From positions 66,851 to 130,850 of the forward strand of contig NZ_WWSY01000005.1 of NCBI RefSeq assembly GCF_009876115.1: a stretch of DNA of 64,000 nucleotides, in the 5' to 3' direction. Origin of the DNA: Collinsella aerofaciens (lineage in GTDB: Bacteria > Actinomycetota > Coriobacteriia > Coriobacteriales > Coriobacteriaceae). Shown piece by piece: positions 1 to 8,187 of this stretch. Each line of letters starts with the position of its first letter. Positions within the stretch are counted from its first letter, which is position 1. The notes below the pieces were generated by a model that was not told the origin of the DNA, did no database searches, and saw only the letters and a program-made list of their open reading frames with translations. The position numbers and the translations under genes are program-made.

Positions 1-123
1 AAAGGAATATCCATGGCAAGAAGCGCTGTAGAAGGTCTCCAAGAATTCGAACCGTAGGCGGTGTTTCGTTCCTAGCTGCGTTGTCCGGCGCATGGGCTCG
101 CTAATCGGCTATTATTTGTTTAG

Positions 124-137
124 ACAACTTGAGTTGT
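124..137. promoter_or_regulatory. Perfect palindrome upstream of the sortase gene
   Basis: ACAACT-TG-AGTTGT is a perfect dyad ending just before the AGAGGAG ribosome-binding site (138-144) of the sortase gene. Its position fits an operator or a small 5' hairpin in the leader. A TATTAT hexamer at 110-115 could be a -10 box but has no good -35 partner. Function is inferred from position only. Confidence 0.3.
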
Positions 138-153
138 AGAGGAGTGACCGGCG

Positions 154-1092
154 ATGGTGCAGGGCGCCAAACATATGAAGAGCAATAACGCCGTGGACAA
201 CGGCGGCTCAAGCCCTCAGCCCAAATCTCAACCAAAGCCCAAGCGCCGCCGCAAGCGGCTGCCGCGCTGGGCCGACCGGCTCATCACCATCGTCATCATC
301 CTTATTGGCGTGGGCCTTATGACTTGGCCGTGGATCTTGGACCGGCTCGAGGCCTCGGGCGTGTTCAACCAGATCAGCACGGTGTCCAGCACCGTGGACG
401 CGCTGTCTGCCGAGGAGCGCGAGCGCATCCTGCTCCAGGCGCGCTCCTTTAACGAGCAGCTGGCGGGCGAGGCCACCGAGCTTCCCGCCGACCAGATCGA
501 GCCCTACGCCAAGCAGCTCATCTTTGACCGTGACCCCATGATGAGCTGGGTCGAGATCCCCTCCATCGACGTGAGCATGCCCATCTACCACGGCACGAGC
601 GAGGAAGTCCTTATGGCGGGCGTCGGCCACCTGGAGGGAACGAGCCTGCCGGTGGGTGGCACCTCGACGCATTGCGTGCTCACCGCGCACTCGGGCATGC
701 GCAACCTGAGCATGTTCGACGACATCCATTCGCTGGAGCCCGGCGACCTGGTGCTGCTGCACACCATGAACAAGACGCTCGCCTACAAGATGGTGGACTC
801 CGAGGTGGTGCTGCCCGAGGAGATGGAGTCGCTGACCATCGAGCCCGGCGCCGACAAGGTGACGCTCGTCACCTGCACGCCCTACGGCGTGAACGACCAT
901 CGCCTGCTGGTGCATTGCGTGCGCACCAAGTACAACAAGAAGGACGTCGACAAGCAAAAGTCGCTGGCCGGTCGCCACTGGGGCAAGCGCGAGTTTGCCG
1001 TGCTCATCGTGGTCGTGGCCATTGTGCTGTTGCTGCTGGACATCGTGATCCACACGATCCGTAAGCGCCGCAAGGCCAAGGCCTCGGCATAG
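154..1092 (+). CDS. Class C-type sortase
   Basis: 312 residues. Membrane transpeptidase that cleaves sorting signals and joins surface proteins or pilins. The N-terminus is a basic Pro/Lys/Arg-rich cytoplasmic stretch (residues 20-40), followed by a membrane segment (about 43-61), the sortase beta-barrel and a second membrane segment (about 278-298) with a basic tail: the two-helix topology typical of class C (pilin) sortases. Catalytic residues are visible: His179 in TAHSGM, Cys241 in TLVTC and Arg250 in NDHRLL. The start has AGAGGAG nine bases upstream; an internal ATG at codon 8 is possible. No pilin or LPXTG substrate gene lies in the window; substrates may be upstream, outside it. Class C versus a related class is inferred from topology. 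Confidence 0.88.
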   Translation: MVQGAKHMKSNNAVDNGGSSPQPKSQPKPKRRRKRLPRWADRLITIVIILIGVGLMTWPWILDRLEASGVFNQISTVSSTVDALSAEERERILLQARSFNEQLAGEATELPADQIEPYAKQLIFDRDPMMSWVEIPSIDVSMPIYHGTSEEVLMAGVGHLEGTSLPVGGTSTHCVLTAHSGMRNLSMFDDIHSLEPGDLVLLHTMNKTLAYKMVDSEVVLPEEMESLTIEPGADKVTLVTCTPYGVNDHRLLVHCVRTKYNKKDVDKQKSLAGRHWGKREFAVLIVVVAIVLLLLDIVIHTIRKRRKAKASA

Positions 1093-1105
1093 GTCATTCT
1101 GCAGA

Positions 1106-1140
1106 ACCACCACAAAGGGGACAGGCACCTTTGTGGTGGT
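1106..1140. repeat. GGGACAG-loop hairpin, copy 1
   Basis: Perfect 13-bp stem (ACCACCACAAAGG / CCTTTGTGGTGGT) with loop GGACAGGCA, 14 bases after the sortase stop. The same hairpin recurs after the murT-gatD stop at 34225-34258, in the same orientation relative to the gene. It probably acts as a 3' hairpin or terminator and belongs to a dispersed REP-like family. Confidence 0.8.
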
Positions 1141-1150
1141 CGGGGCTTCC

Positions 1151-1215
1151 AAACCATCACAACATTCGATGAAAATCGCGATTTGGACGAAAAGCGTCGA
1201 ATGTTGTGATGGTTT
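1151..1215. repeat. Long hairpin with 19-bp perfect stem
   Basis: AAACCATCACAACATTCGA (1151-1169) is exactly complementary to 1197-1215, with a 27-base loop. It lies 10 bases after the previous hairpin, between sortase and gatC. No T-run follows, so simple intrinsic termination is not clear; it could be a REP or MITE-like repeat. Confidence 0.75.
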
Positions 1216-1388
1216 TCGTTGTGGGCGGGACGGTTTTGCATTGTGGCGATGCGGTTTTTGCTGCATAACCGCCGGGACGCATCCGCCGCCCTCGTTACGT
1301 TTTCGCTGCATTTGGGTAAAGCACCTGCTCCAAGCGGCGTTGCCTTGTATACTAGAGCGGTTTATCTGTTATGCGGAAGGGAGCGCCT

Positions 1389-1700
1389 ATGGCACTCAGC
1401 GAGAAAGACGTGCGCGGCATCGCCGAGTACGCAAAGATCGCACTGACCGATGACGAGCTCACCCAGATGACGTCCTACATGAACGACGCCGTCCAGATGC
1501 TCGAGCCCGTCTTGCAATATGACTTGCCCGACGTGGAGCCCACGTTCCATCCCATCGGAAGCCTGTCCAACGTGATGGGCGATGACCTGCGCGAGCCCGA
1601 GCGCGACCTGCCGCTCGACATTGCGCTCGAAAACGCCGGCAGCGCGCGCGACCGCTACTTCCGCGTGCCGTCCATTTTGGGAGAGGGGGAGAGCGAGTAA
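1389..1700 (+). CDS. gatC: Asp-tRNA(Asn)/Glu-tRNA(Gln) amidotransferase subunit C
   Basis: 103 residues. Small subunit that stabilises GatA-GatB in the GatCAB complex, which converts Glu-tRNA(Gln) (and often Asp-tRNA(Asn)) to the amide in the cytoplasm. The sequence has the GatC pattern: MALSEKDVRGIAEYAKIAL at the N-terminus, a central LEPVLQYDLPDVEPTFHP belt, and a C-terminal VPSILGEGE tail. An ATG at 1371 is in frame, but 1389 is preferred because GGAAGGGAG sits five bases upstream and the family starts there. A TATACT -10-like hexamer is at 1348-1353. Its TAA overlaps the gatA ATG by one base, so the three subunits are translationally coupled. Confidence 0.95.
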   Translation: MALSEKDVRGIAEYAKIALTDDELTQMTSYMNDAVQMLEPVLQYDLPDVEPTFHPIGSLSNVMGDDLREPERDLPLDIALENAGSARDRYFRVPSILGEGESE

Positions 1701-3214
1701 TGGCGCAGGGCTTCGATTCCTTTACCGCCGCCCAGATCGCCGCGGGCGTTGCCGCCGGCGACTTTACCGCTACCGAGGTAGCCCAGGCCTCCCTTGCCGC
1801 CATCGAGGCGCGCGAGGGCGGGGTCCAGGCATTCCTGCAGGTGGCGCCCGAGCTTGCGCTCGAGGCCGCCGCGCGCGTGGATGCCGACCGTGCCGCAGGC
1901 AAGCCGCTGCCCCCGCTCGCGGGCGTGCCGCTGGCCATCAAGGACAACATGAACCTCGTGGGCACGCGCACCACCTGTGCTTCCCGCATGCTCGGGGACT
2001 ACCAGAGCGTCTACACCGCCACCTGCGTCCAGCGCATGCTCGATGCCGGCTGCCTGCCCATGGGCAAGGCCAACATGGACGAGTTTGCCTTTGGCAGCTC
2101 CACCGAGAGCTCGGCGTTCCACCGCACCAACAACCCTTGGGATACCGAGCGCGTGCCCGGCGGCTCTTCGGGCGGCTCCGCTGCCGCCGTCGCCGCGGGC
2201 GAAGTCGCGCTCTCGCTGGGCTCGGACACCGGCGGCTCCATTCGCCAGCCGGCGTCGCTGTGCGGCGTGGTGGGCTTTAAGCCCACGTATGGTGCCGTGA
2301 GCCGTTACGGCGTGGTTGCCTTTGGCTCGTCGCTCGACCAGGTGGGCCCCTTTGGCCGCACGGTCGAGGATGTCGCGCTGGCCATGAACGCGCTTACCGG
2401 CGCGGGCCACGATCCGTACGACTGCACCAGCCAAGATTGCGCCGTCGACTTTACCGAGCATCTCAACGACAGCATCGAGGGCAAGCGCGTGGGCATCATC
2501 CCTGCGTTTATGGAGGCCGAGGGCCTGACGCCCGAGGTCAAGGCCGCTGTTCAGCGTGCCGCCCAGGAGCTGCAGAATCAGGGCGCCGAGCTGGTCGAGG
2601 TCGACCTGCCGCACCTGGACGCCGCCATCGCCGCCTACTACGTCATCGGCCCGGCCGAGGCGTTCTCCAACCTGGCCCGCTTCGACGGCATTCGCTACGG
2701 CTATCAGGAGGAGGGCTGCGCCAACCTGTCCGACCAGAGCTCGCTGTCGCGCGCCCACGGCTTTGGCGCCGAGGCCAAGCGCCGTCAGATGCTCGGTGCC
2801 TACCTGCTGAGCTCGGGCGTGTACGACAAGTACTACTACGCCGCACAGAAGGCTCGCACACTCATCACGCAGGACTACGACGCCGCGTATGCCAAGGTGG
2901 ACACCATCCTCATGCCCGCCTCGCCGCGCACGGCCTTTAAGTTTGGCGAGATCAGCGACCCCACGCAGATGTACCTCTCCGACCTGTACACCATCTCGCT
3001 CAACATCTGCGGCAACGGTGGCATCTCGGTGCCGCTGGGCCTGGGCGAGGATACTCAGCTGCCCGTTTCTGCTCAGCTGGTGGGGCCTGCCTTTAAGGAC
3101 CGTCAGCTGCTCACGTTTGCCCGCGCCCTGGAGCGCGGCTTTGCCGATGCCGCCACGGGTGCGCCCGCGCTTTCCGTCGCGCCCGATTTTGCCGGGAAGG
3201 GAGGCGAGCTGTAA
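1700..3214 (+). CDS. gatA: Asp-tRNA(Asn)/Glu-tRNA(Gln) amidotransferase subunit A
   Basis: 504 residues, the usual GatA length. Amidase-signature enzyme that releases ammonia from glutamine for GatB. The Lys-cisSer-Ser triad is visible: Lys81 in PLAIKDNM, Ser156 in the glycine/serine loop GGSSGGS, and Ser180 in SDTGGSIRQPA. It sits between gatC and gatB with one-base overlaps on both sides (TAATG), implying a single transcript and balanced synthesis. Confidence 0.97.
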   Translation: MAQGFDSFTAAQIAAGVAAGDFTATEVAQASLAAIEAREGGVQAFLQVAPELALEAAARVDADRAAGKPLPPLAGVPLAIKDNMNLVGTRTTCASRMLGDYQSVYTATCVQRMLDAGCLPMGKANMDEFAFGSSTESSAFHRTNNPWDTERVPGGSSGGSAAAVAAGEVALSLGSDTGGSIRQPASLCGVVGFKPTYGAVSRYGVVAFGSSLDQVGPFGRTVEDVALAMNALTGAGHDPYDCTSQDCAVDFTEHLNDSIEGKRVGIIPAFMEAEGLTPEVKAAVQRAAQELQNQGAELVEVDLPHLDAAIAAYYVIGPAEAFSNLARFDGIRYGYQEEGCANLSDQSSLSRAHGFGAEAKRRQMLGAYLLSSGVYDKYYYAAQKARTLITQDYDAAYAKVDTILMPASPRTAFKFGEISDPTQMYLSDLYTISLNICGNGGISVPLGLGEDTQLPVSAQLVGPAFKDRQLLTFARALERGFADAATGAPALSVAPDFAGKGGEL

Positions 3215-4890
3215 TGAAGGAGCTTTCCGAGGTCCTGCAGGATTGGGAGGCTGTGATCGGCCTGGAGATCCATACCGAGCTCACCGCACTCGATACCAAG
3301 ATGTTCTGCAATTGCAAGCTCAGCCACGATGACGAGCCCAACGCCAACGTGTGCCCGGTGTGCCTGGGCCTGCCCGGCGCCCTGCCGGTGCCCAACAAGC
3401 GCGCCATCGAGAGCATCGTCAAGGCCGGTCTCGCCACCAACTGCGAGATTCAGCGCCACTCGATGTTCTACCGCAAGCACTACTTCTATCCCGATATGGC
3501 CAAGAACTTCCAGACCACGCAGGGTCCGGTCGCCTTTGCCATGTACGGTCACTTGGACCTGGACGTGACCGGTCGCGGTGCCGCCGAGCGCCCCGACTGC
3601 GCGTTTGGTGAGGCCGAGGCCCAGAGCCTGGCGAGCGCCTCAGCCAACGCCGAGGGCCTGTCCACGTCCATGACGTCGACCATGCGTGAGGGCAACCAGC
3701 GCGCCGGCCACCTGGCCAGCTATGACGCGTCCAGCCTGCAGATGCCCGAGCGTCGCGAGGACGGTTCCTACACGGTGCCCATCCGCATCTTGCGCATCCA
3801 CATGGAGGAGGACGCCGCCAAGATGGTTCACGTGGGCGGCGCCGAGGGCCGCATTACCGCCGCGGCCGAGTCGCTCGTCGACTACAACCGCTGCGGCACT
3901 CCGCTCATCGAGCTCGTGACTGAGCCCGACTTGCGTACGCCCGAGGAGGCTCGCCTGTTTATGGAGAAGCTCCGTCGCATCTTTGTGACGCTGGGCATCT
4001 CGGACTGCTCCATGGAGAAGGGTTCCATGCGCTGCGACGGCAACGTGTCGCTGCGCCGCCGCGGCGAGACCAAGCTGGGCACCAAGACCGAGCTCAAGAA
4101 CCTCAACTCGTTCAAGAGCCTGCACGACGGCCTTGCCTACGAGATCTGCCGCCAGGCTGAGGTGCTCGAGGAGGGCGGCATCATCTATCAGGAGACCCGC
4201 CACTGGGAGCCCAGCCGCAAGCGCACCGTGGTCATGCGCGTTAAGGAGACGGCCGACGACTATCGTCTGTTCCCCGATCCCGACCTGGCGCCGTTCGATC
4301 TGGATGACGAGTTCATCGACCGCTGTCGTGGTGAGATCCCCGAGCTGCCCGATGCCAGGCGCGTCCGTTTTGAGGCCGACTTTGGCATTAAGACGGCCGA
4401 CGCCGAGCAGATTGCCGGCGACCCCGAGTTTGCCGACTTCTTTGAGGCTGCCGCTGCCGGTATGGCCGGCAAGGAGGCCCAGACGGTCGCAAACCTGCTG
4501 GTCAACGAGATGATCGCCTACCTTAAGGGCGCGGGCGTCTCGCTGGCCGAGTCCGGCATCGCTCCGGCTCAGGTGGCGGTGCTGGCCAAGCTGCTGGCGA
4601 CCGATGCCATCAGCTCCAACCAGGCGCACGAGGTCTTTGAGGCCATGGCCCAGACCGGTGACGATCCCAACAAGATTGTCGACGAGCGCGGCATGCGTCA
4701 GGTGAGCGATGCCGGCGCACTGCAGCCGATCGTGGACGAGGTGCTGGCTAACTGTGCCGATCAGGCGCAGCAGTATCGTGACGGCAACCAGAAGGTCATC
4801 GGCTTTTTGGTGGGCCAGTGCATGAAGGCGAGCCGCGGCAAGGGCAACCCTAAGCTCTTCAACGAGTTGCTGAGAACGTCGCTCTCGTAA
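3214..4890 (+). CDS. gatB: Asp-tRNA(Asn)/Glu-tRNA(Gln) amidotransferase subunit B
   Basis: 558 residues. It binds the misacylated tRNA, activates the acyl group with ATP, and receives ammonia from GatA. The N-terminal kinase-like core begins with WEAVIGLEIHTEL. Four cysteines in MFCNCKL and VCPVCLG form the zinc site found in many GatB proteins. The C-terminal third (from about residue 400) is the helical YqeY-like tRNA-binding domain ending SRGKGNPKLFNELL. It is somewhat longer than the usual ~480 residues, with extra sequence in the middle. A long inverted-repeat element begins four bases after its stop. Confidence 0.96.
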   Translation: MKELSEVLQDWEAVIGLEIHTELTALDTKMFCNCKLSHDDEPNANVCPVCLGLPGALPVPNKRAIESIVKAGLATNCEIQRHSMFYRKHYFYPDMAKNFQTTQGPVAFAMYGHLDLDVTGRGAAERPDCAFGEAEAQSLASASANAEGLSTSMTSTMREGNQRAGHLASYDASSLQMPERREDGSYTVPIRILRIHMEEDAAKMVHVGGAEGRITAAAESLVDYNRCGTPLIELVTEPDLRTPEEARLFMEKLRRIFVTLGISDCSMEKGSMRCDGNVSLRRRGETKLGTKTELKNLNSFKSLHDGLAYEICRQAEVLEEGGIIYQETRHWEPSRKRTVVMRVKETADDYRLFPDPDLAPFDLDDEFIDRCRGEIPELPDARRVRFEADFGIKTADAEQIAGDPEFADFFEAAAAGMAGKEAQTVANLLVNEMIAYLKGAGVSLAESGIAPAQVAVLAKLLATDAISSNQAHEVFEAMAQTGDDPNKIVDERGMRQVSDAGALQPIVDEVLANCADQAQQYRDGNQKVIGFLVGQCMKASRGKGNPKLFNELLRTSLS

Positions 4891-4894
4891 GCGG

Positions 4895-5035
4895 GAACCC
4901 GGGAGCCCCGGCAGGGCGGGTGCTTCCTCAAAATTTCAAACAGTCCTGCGCAAGACGAAGGCCACATTAAGTGGCCTTCTTTGCGTGCGGAACTCATTTT
5001 GAGCAAGCACCCGCCCTGCCGGGGCTCCCGGGTTC
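4895..5035 (+). repeat. Covarying stem-in-stem element, copy A
   Basis: Outer arms 4895-4925 and 5005-5035 are a perfect 31-bp inverted repeat. Inside lies ACAGTCCTG (4940-4948), 8 bases, a 9-bp stem with loop ATTAA (4957-4979), 5 bases, then GTGCGGAACTC (4985-4995). An element with the same two conserved words, loop and spacings, but different paired stems, is at 25078-25219 on the other strand. It begins four bases after the gatB stop. Function unknown; a structured 3' UTR, novel RNA or hairpin mobile element are candidates. Confidence 0.85.
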
Positions 5036-5114
5036 TGCGACGACTCGGCCGTTCGGGTCAGGTGGGCTGAATGGAATAGAGTGAATGGGCGTGCCGTCGG
5101 CACGCCCATTGTTT
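5036..5114 (+). repeat. Direct repeat unit 1 ending in a terminator-like hairpin
   Basis: Starts with the word CGACTCGGCCGTTCGGGTCA, repeated 128 bases further on. It ends with a 12-bp perfect stem AATGGGCGTGCC / GGCACGCCCATT (5084-5110, 3-base loop) followed by GTTTT, a good rho-independent terminator for the gat operon. Confidence 0.7.
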
Positions 5115-5165
5115 TGAAGGGAACTCATTGAGAGGCAAGGCCCTGCGCCCGGCCCCTCGGTTCCG

Positions 5166-5241
5166 TGACGACTCGGCCGTTCGGGTCAGGTGGGGCTGAA
5201 TTGAATTTGGTGAATGAGGGTGCCGTTGGCGCCTTCATTCT
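5166..5241. repeat. Direct repeat unit 2 with terminator hairpin
   Basis: Diverged second copy of the unit at 5036. Its hairpin GAATGAGGGTGCC / GGCGCCTTCATTC (5212-5240) directly abuts the stop of the minus-strand AraC gene and so probably terminates that gene, and possibly plus-strand read-through. The stem changed relative to copy 1 but stays mostly paired. Confidence 0.65.
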
Positions 5242-6246
5242 TTATATATGTTGGGAACGCCAAGCGGTGGGGGTGGTGCCGGTGTGTTGCTTGAAGGCTT
5301 GGGCGAAGGCGGCCTGCTGAGGGTAGCCTAGACGCTCTGCCACCTGCGCTATCGTGAGCGCGCTATCGGCCAAAAGGTCCTGTGCTCGCTCCATACGGCG
5401 TCTGCGAATGTAGGCGCCCAGGGACTCGCCAGTTTGGGCCTTAAAGGTGGCGCATAGTTTGGAGCGGCTTGTGTAGAGCCTCTCGGCCACCTCGTTGATG
5501 CCCACATGTTTGCCCTTGTCGAGCGCGCGCTCAATCATTGCCGTTGCTTCTTCGGCAATGGTTATGCTGACGCGTGTGTCTGCCGCCTGCCGCGCCTGCT
5601 TGTGGGCCGCGCGCGAACAGGCGAGCTCCGCGACCATGGTCTCCACGATGCCTTGCATATAGACGTGTCCGCCTACGGTACGGGCGCGTTCCTCGTTAAT
5701 CCGACGCAGCGTGTGGCAGATGGCAGACGTCGCCTCCTCGTGCCATGGCTCGGCAAACGCCTCGAAGATTCCCGCGAACTCGGTGGGATAGCGGTGCTCC
5801 AGTTCGTCAAAAAATCCAGGCAAAAAGAGCACCGAGCGCGAGTGATAAAGCTGCCCTGCAAACAGCGGACTTAGCTCCTCGCCGCAGCTATCTTGGATAA
5901 AGCTGCACACCGCGCTGTTCGGCCACGGCCCGCGCAGTGGCTTAAGGTTCGCAGGCGTTATGCCAGCCTTGGGCATGCATATGAGCGTGGGCGCGCTGAC
6001 CTCGCTCACGCAGGCGTACGGCTCGGGTGTGTATTCCGCCAGGTACATATCGTGCGTCGGGGTAATGAAATGCTCCATGACGATGCAGGCAGGGGAGAGG
6101 GGCATGATCCATGCGCGGCCGTGCGCCCGGTCGTTTGCCACCTCGCCGGTAAAGACGGCGCCCTTGCCGGTAAGCTCCAGGCCAAACTGCTCAAACTGCG
6201 GTGCGTAGAGCTCGGTTATGTCGGTCGCTGCCCGCCGTATTTGCAA
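5242..6246 (-). CDS. AraC-family transcriptional regulator
   Basis: 334 residues. The C-terminal ~100 residues are a classical double helix-turn-helix AraC domain (VGINEVAERLYTSRSKLCAT; LTIAQVAERLGYPQQAAFAQ; ending TGTTPTAWR). The N-terminal ~220 residues are a sensor region not assigned to a ligand. The start is TTG at 6246, preceded by GGAAAGGGACGC. It is divergent from a two-gene ABC transporter 114 bases away, the arrangement seen for YbtA-type regulators next to YbtPQ-like siderophore importers, so it is likely that operon's activator (inference). The effector is unknown. Confidence 0.9.
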   Translation of the reverse strand: MQIRRAATDITELYAPQFEQFGLELTGKGAVFTGEVANDRAHGRAWIMPLSPACIVMEHFITPTHDMYLAEYTPEPYACVSEVSAPTLICMPKAGITPANLKPLRGPWPNSAVCSFIQDSCGEELSPLFAGQLYHSRSVLFLPGFFDELEHRYPTEFAGIFEAFAEPWHEEATSAICHTLRRINEERARTVGGHVYMQGIVETMVAELACSRAAHKQARQAADTRVSITIAEEATAMIERALDKGKHVGINEVAERLYTSRSKLCATFKAQTGESLGAYIRRRRMERAQDLLADSALTIAQVAERLGYPQQAAFAQAFKQHTGTTPTAWRSQHI

Positions 6247-6360
6247 AAGCGTCCCTTTCCTTTGCAGAAACGTCCACGCCTGGCTCGATTGTGAGCCAAG
6301 GCTAACATATCAATGATAAGTTCATTACGGTTAACTCTCAAGCCGTTAGAAAGGAATCTC

Positions 6361-8187
6361 ATGGCAAAGGGATCAAAAAGGGAAGGCGGCGGTATCGGCG
6401 AGCTGCTTGCATATGCCGGCGACCGCAAATTCCTAACGTATTTGGGCATGGCGCTCTCGGCGCTCTCGCAGCTGCTGAGCTTTGGCCCGTACGTGTGTAT
6501 CTGGTTTGTTGCGCGAGACCTTATCGCCGTGGCGCCTAACTGGAGCGAGGCCACCGACATCGCGATGTATGGTTGGTGGGCTGTGGGCTTTGCCCTGGCG
6601 AGCATCGTGGTTTATTTCGTGGGACTCATGTGTACGCACCTATCCGCGTTTCGCTGCGCGTCCAATATCCGCAAGGCTACGAGCGAGCATCTGCTTAAGC
6701 TGCCGCTCGGCTACTTTGACACGCATGCCACCGGTGAGCTGCGCCGTATCGTAGACGGATGCGCCGCCTCAACCGAGACGCTGCTCGCACACATGCTACC
6801 CGATATCGCCGGCGCCACCGCCATGGTTGCAGGTCTGCTCGTGCTGCTTTTCGCCCTCGATTGGCGTTTGGGCGCGGCGTGCCTTATCTCGGTCGTCGTT
6901 TCGCTTGGCGCCATGGCTACCATGATGGGCGGCAAGGGCGGCGAGTTTATGAAGGCCTACATGGGCGCGCTGGTCAAGATGAACAAGACAGGTACCGAAT
7001 ACGTACGCGGCATTCCCGTGGTCAAGGTGTTTCAGCAGACGGTCTATTCCTTTAAGGCGTTCCACGACGCGATCGCCGAATACGCCGACATGGCGCAAAA
7101 CTATGCGGGCACGTTCTGTCGAGGTCCGCAGGTACTCAACCTTACCGCGCTCAATGGTCTTGTGGCATTCCTATTGCCCGTGGCGTTGCTGTTGGCGCCG
7201 GGCGAGACGGACTTCGCGCATTTTATGGCCAACTTCACGTTTTACGCGATATTTTCGGCCGTGGTGCCGACGGCCATGACCAAGCTCATGTTTGTGGGCG
7301 AGGCCTCTCAGATGAGTGCCGATTCGCTGGCTCGCATCCGAAGCGTCATGGATTCCAAGCAGCTCTCCGTGTCCGCTCAACCCAAGCATCCTGCCAGCAG
7401 CGACGTGCGATTTGAGGACGTGAGCTTTACGTACGAGGGTGCCGAAGCACCTGCCGTTAGCCATGTGAGTTTCAGCGTTTCCGCTGGTAGCACCCTCGCC
7501 CTGGTGGGTCCCTCGGGTGGCGGTAAGTCAACCTGCGCAAGCCTGATCCCGCGTTTTTGGGATGTTTCCTCGGGTCGAGTGCTCGTAGGCGGTGTGGACG
7601 TTCGCGACATGGACCCGCACGAGCTTATGGACCAGGTTGCCTTCGTGTTCCAGACCAACCAGCTGTTCCGCCAAACACTTGCCGATAACGTGCGTGCCTC
7701 CAAGCCCACGGCCACTGACGACGAAGTGCGTGCGGCCCTCTCCGCAGCTCAGTGCGACGATATCGTGGCCAAGCTCCCGCAGGGCATCGACACCATGCTC
7801 GGCGCCGGCGGGGCGTACCTTTCGGGCGGCGAGGTCCAGCGCGTGGCGCTCGCCCGCGCAATCCTTAAGGACGCGCCCATCGTGGTGCTCGACGAGGCCA
7901 CAGCCTTTGCCGACCCCGAGAACGAGGCGCTCATCCAGCGCGCCTTTAGCAAACTGGCGGCGGGTCGCACAGTCATTATGATCGCGCACCGGCTTTCGAC
8001 CGTGGTGGGGGCCGACAAGATCGTGGTGCTCAACCAAGGTAGCGTGCAGGAGACTGGCACCCATGCCGAGCTGCTGTCCCAAAAGGGTCTATACGCCAAG
8101 ATGTGGGCTGAATACGAACAGGCCGCGAGCTGGAAAATCACTGCAGCGACCGCGGATGCCGCCGTCACGAAGGGAGGCGAGGCCTAA
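6361..8187 (+). CDS. ABC transporter, fused permease/ATPase, first half of heterodimer
   Basis: 608 residues. An exporter-fold half-transporter: six-helix membrane domain (about 1-330), then an ATPase domain with Walker A GPSGGGKST, Q-loop VFQTN, signature LSGGEVQRVALARA, Walker B IVVLDEATA and H-loop IAHR. The ATG at 6361 follows GAAAGGA and begins MAKGSK; an upstream in-frame ATG at 6313 has no good ribosome site. The next gene starts on the base after its stop, so the two form a heterodimer. The pair plus a divergent AraC gene resembles YbtPQ/IrtAB iron-siderophore importers built on the exporter fold, but multidrug or peptide transport cannot be excluded. Confidence 0.92.
   Translation: MAKGSKREGGGIGELLAYAGDRKFLTYLGMALSALSQLLSFGPYVCIWFVARDLIAVAPNWSEATDIAMYGWWAVGFALASIVVYFVGLMCTHLSAFRCASNIRKATSEHLLKLPLGYFDTHATGELRRIVDGCAASTETLLAHMLPDIAGATAMVAGLLVLLFALDWRLGAACLISVVVSLGAMATMMGGKGGEFMKAYMGALVKMNKTGTEYVRGIPVVKVFQQTVYSFKAFHDAIAEYADMAQNYAGTFCRGPQVLNLTALNGLVAFLLPVALLLAPGETDFAHFMANFTFYAIFSAVVPTAMTKLMFVGEASQMSADSLARIRSVMDSKQLSVSAQPKHPASSDVRFEDVSFTYEGAEAPAVSHVSFSVSAGSTLALVGPSGGGKSTCASLIPRFWDVSSGRVLVGGVDVRDMDPHELMDQVAFVFQTNQLFRQTLADNVRASKPTATDDEVRAALSAAQCDDIVAKLPQGIDTMLGAGGAYLSGGEVQRVALARAILKDAPIVVLDEATAFADPENEALIQRAFSKLAAGRTVIMIAHRLSTVVGADKIVVLNQGSVQETGTHAELLSQKGLYAKMWAEYEQAASWKITAATADAAVTKGGEA

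Noticed and set aside
1..57. Open frame from the window edge ending TAG at 57, with AAAGGA and an ATG at 13
   Set aside because: Either a 14-codon frame or the tail of an upstream gene; too short to judge.
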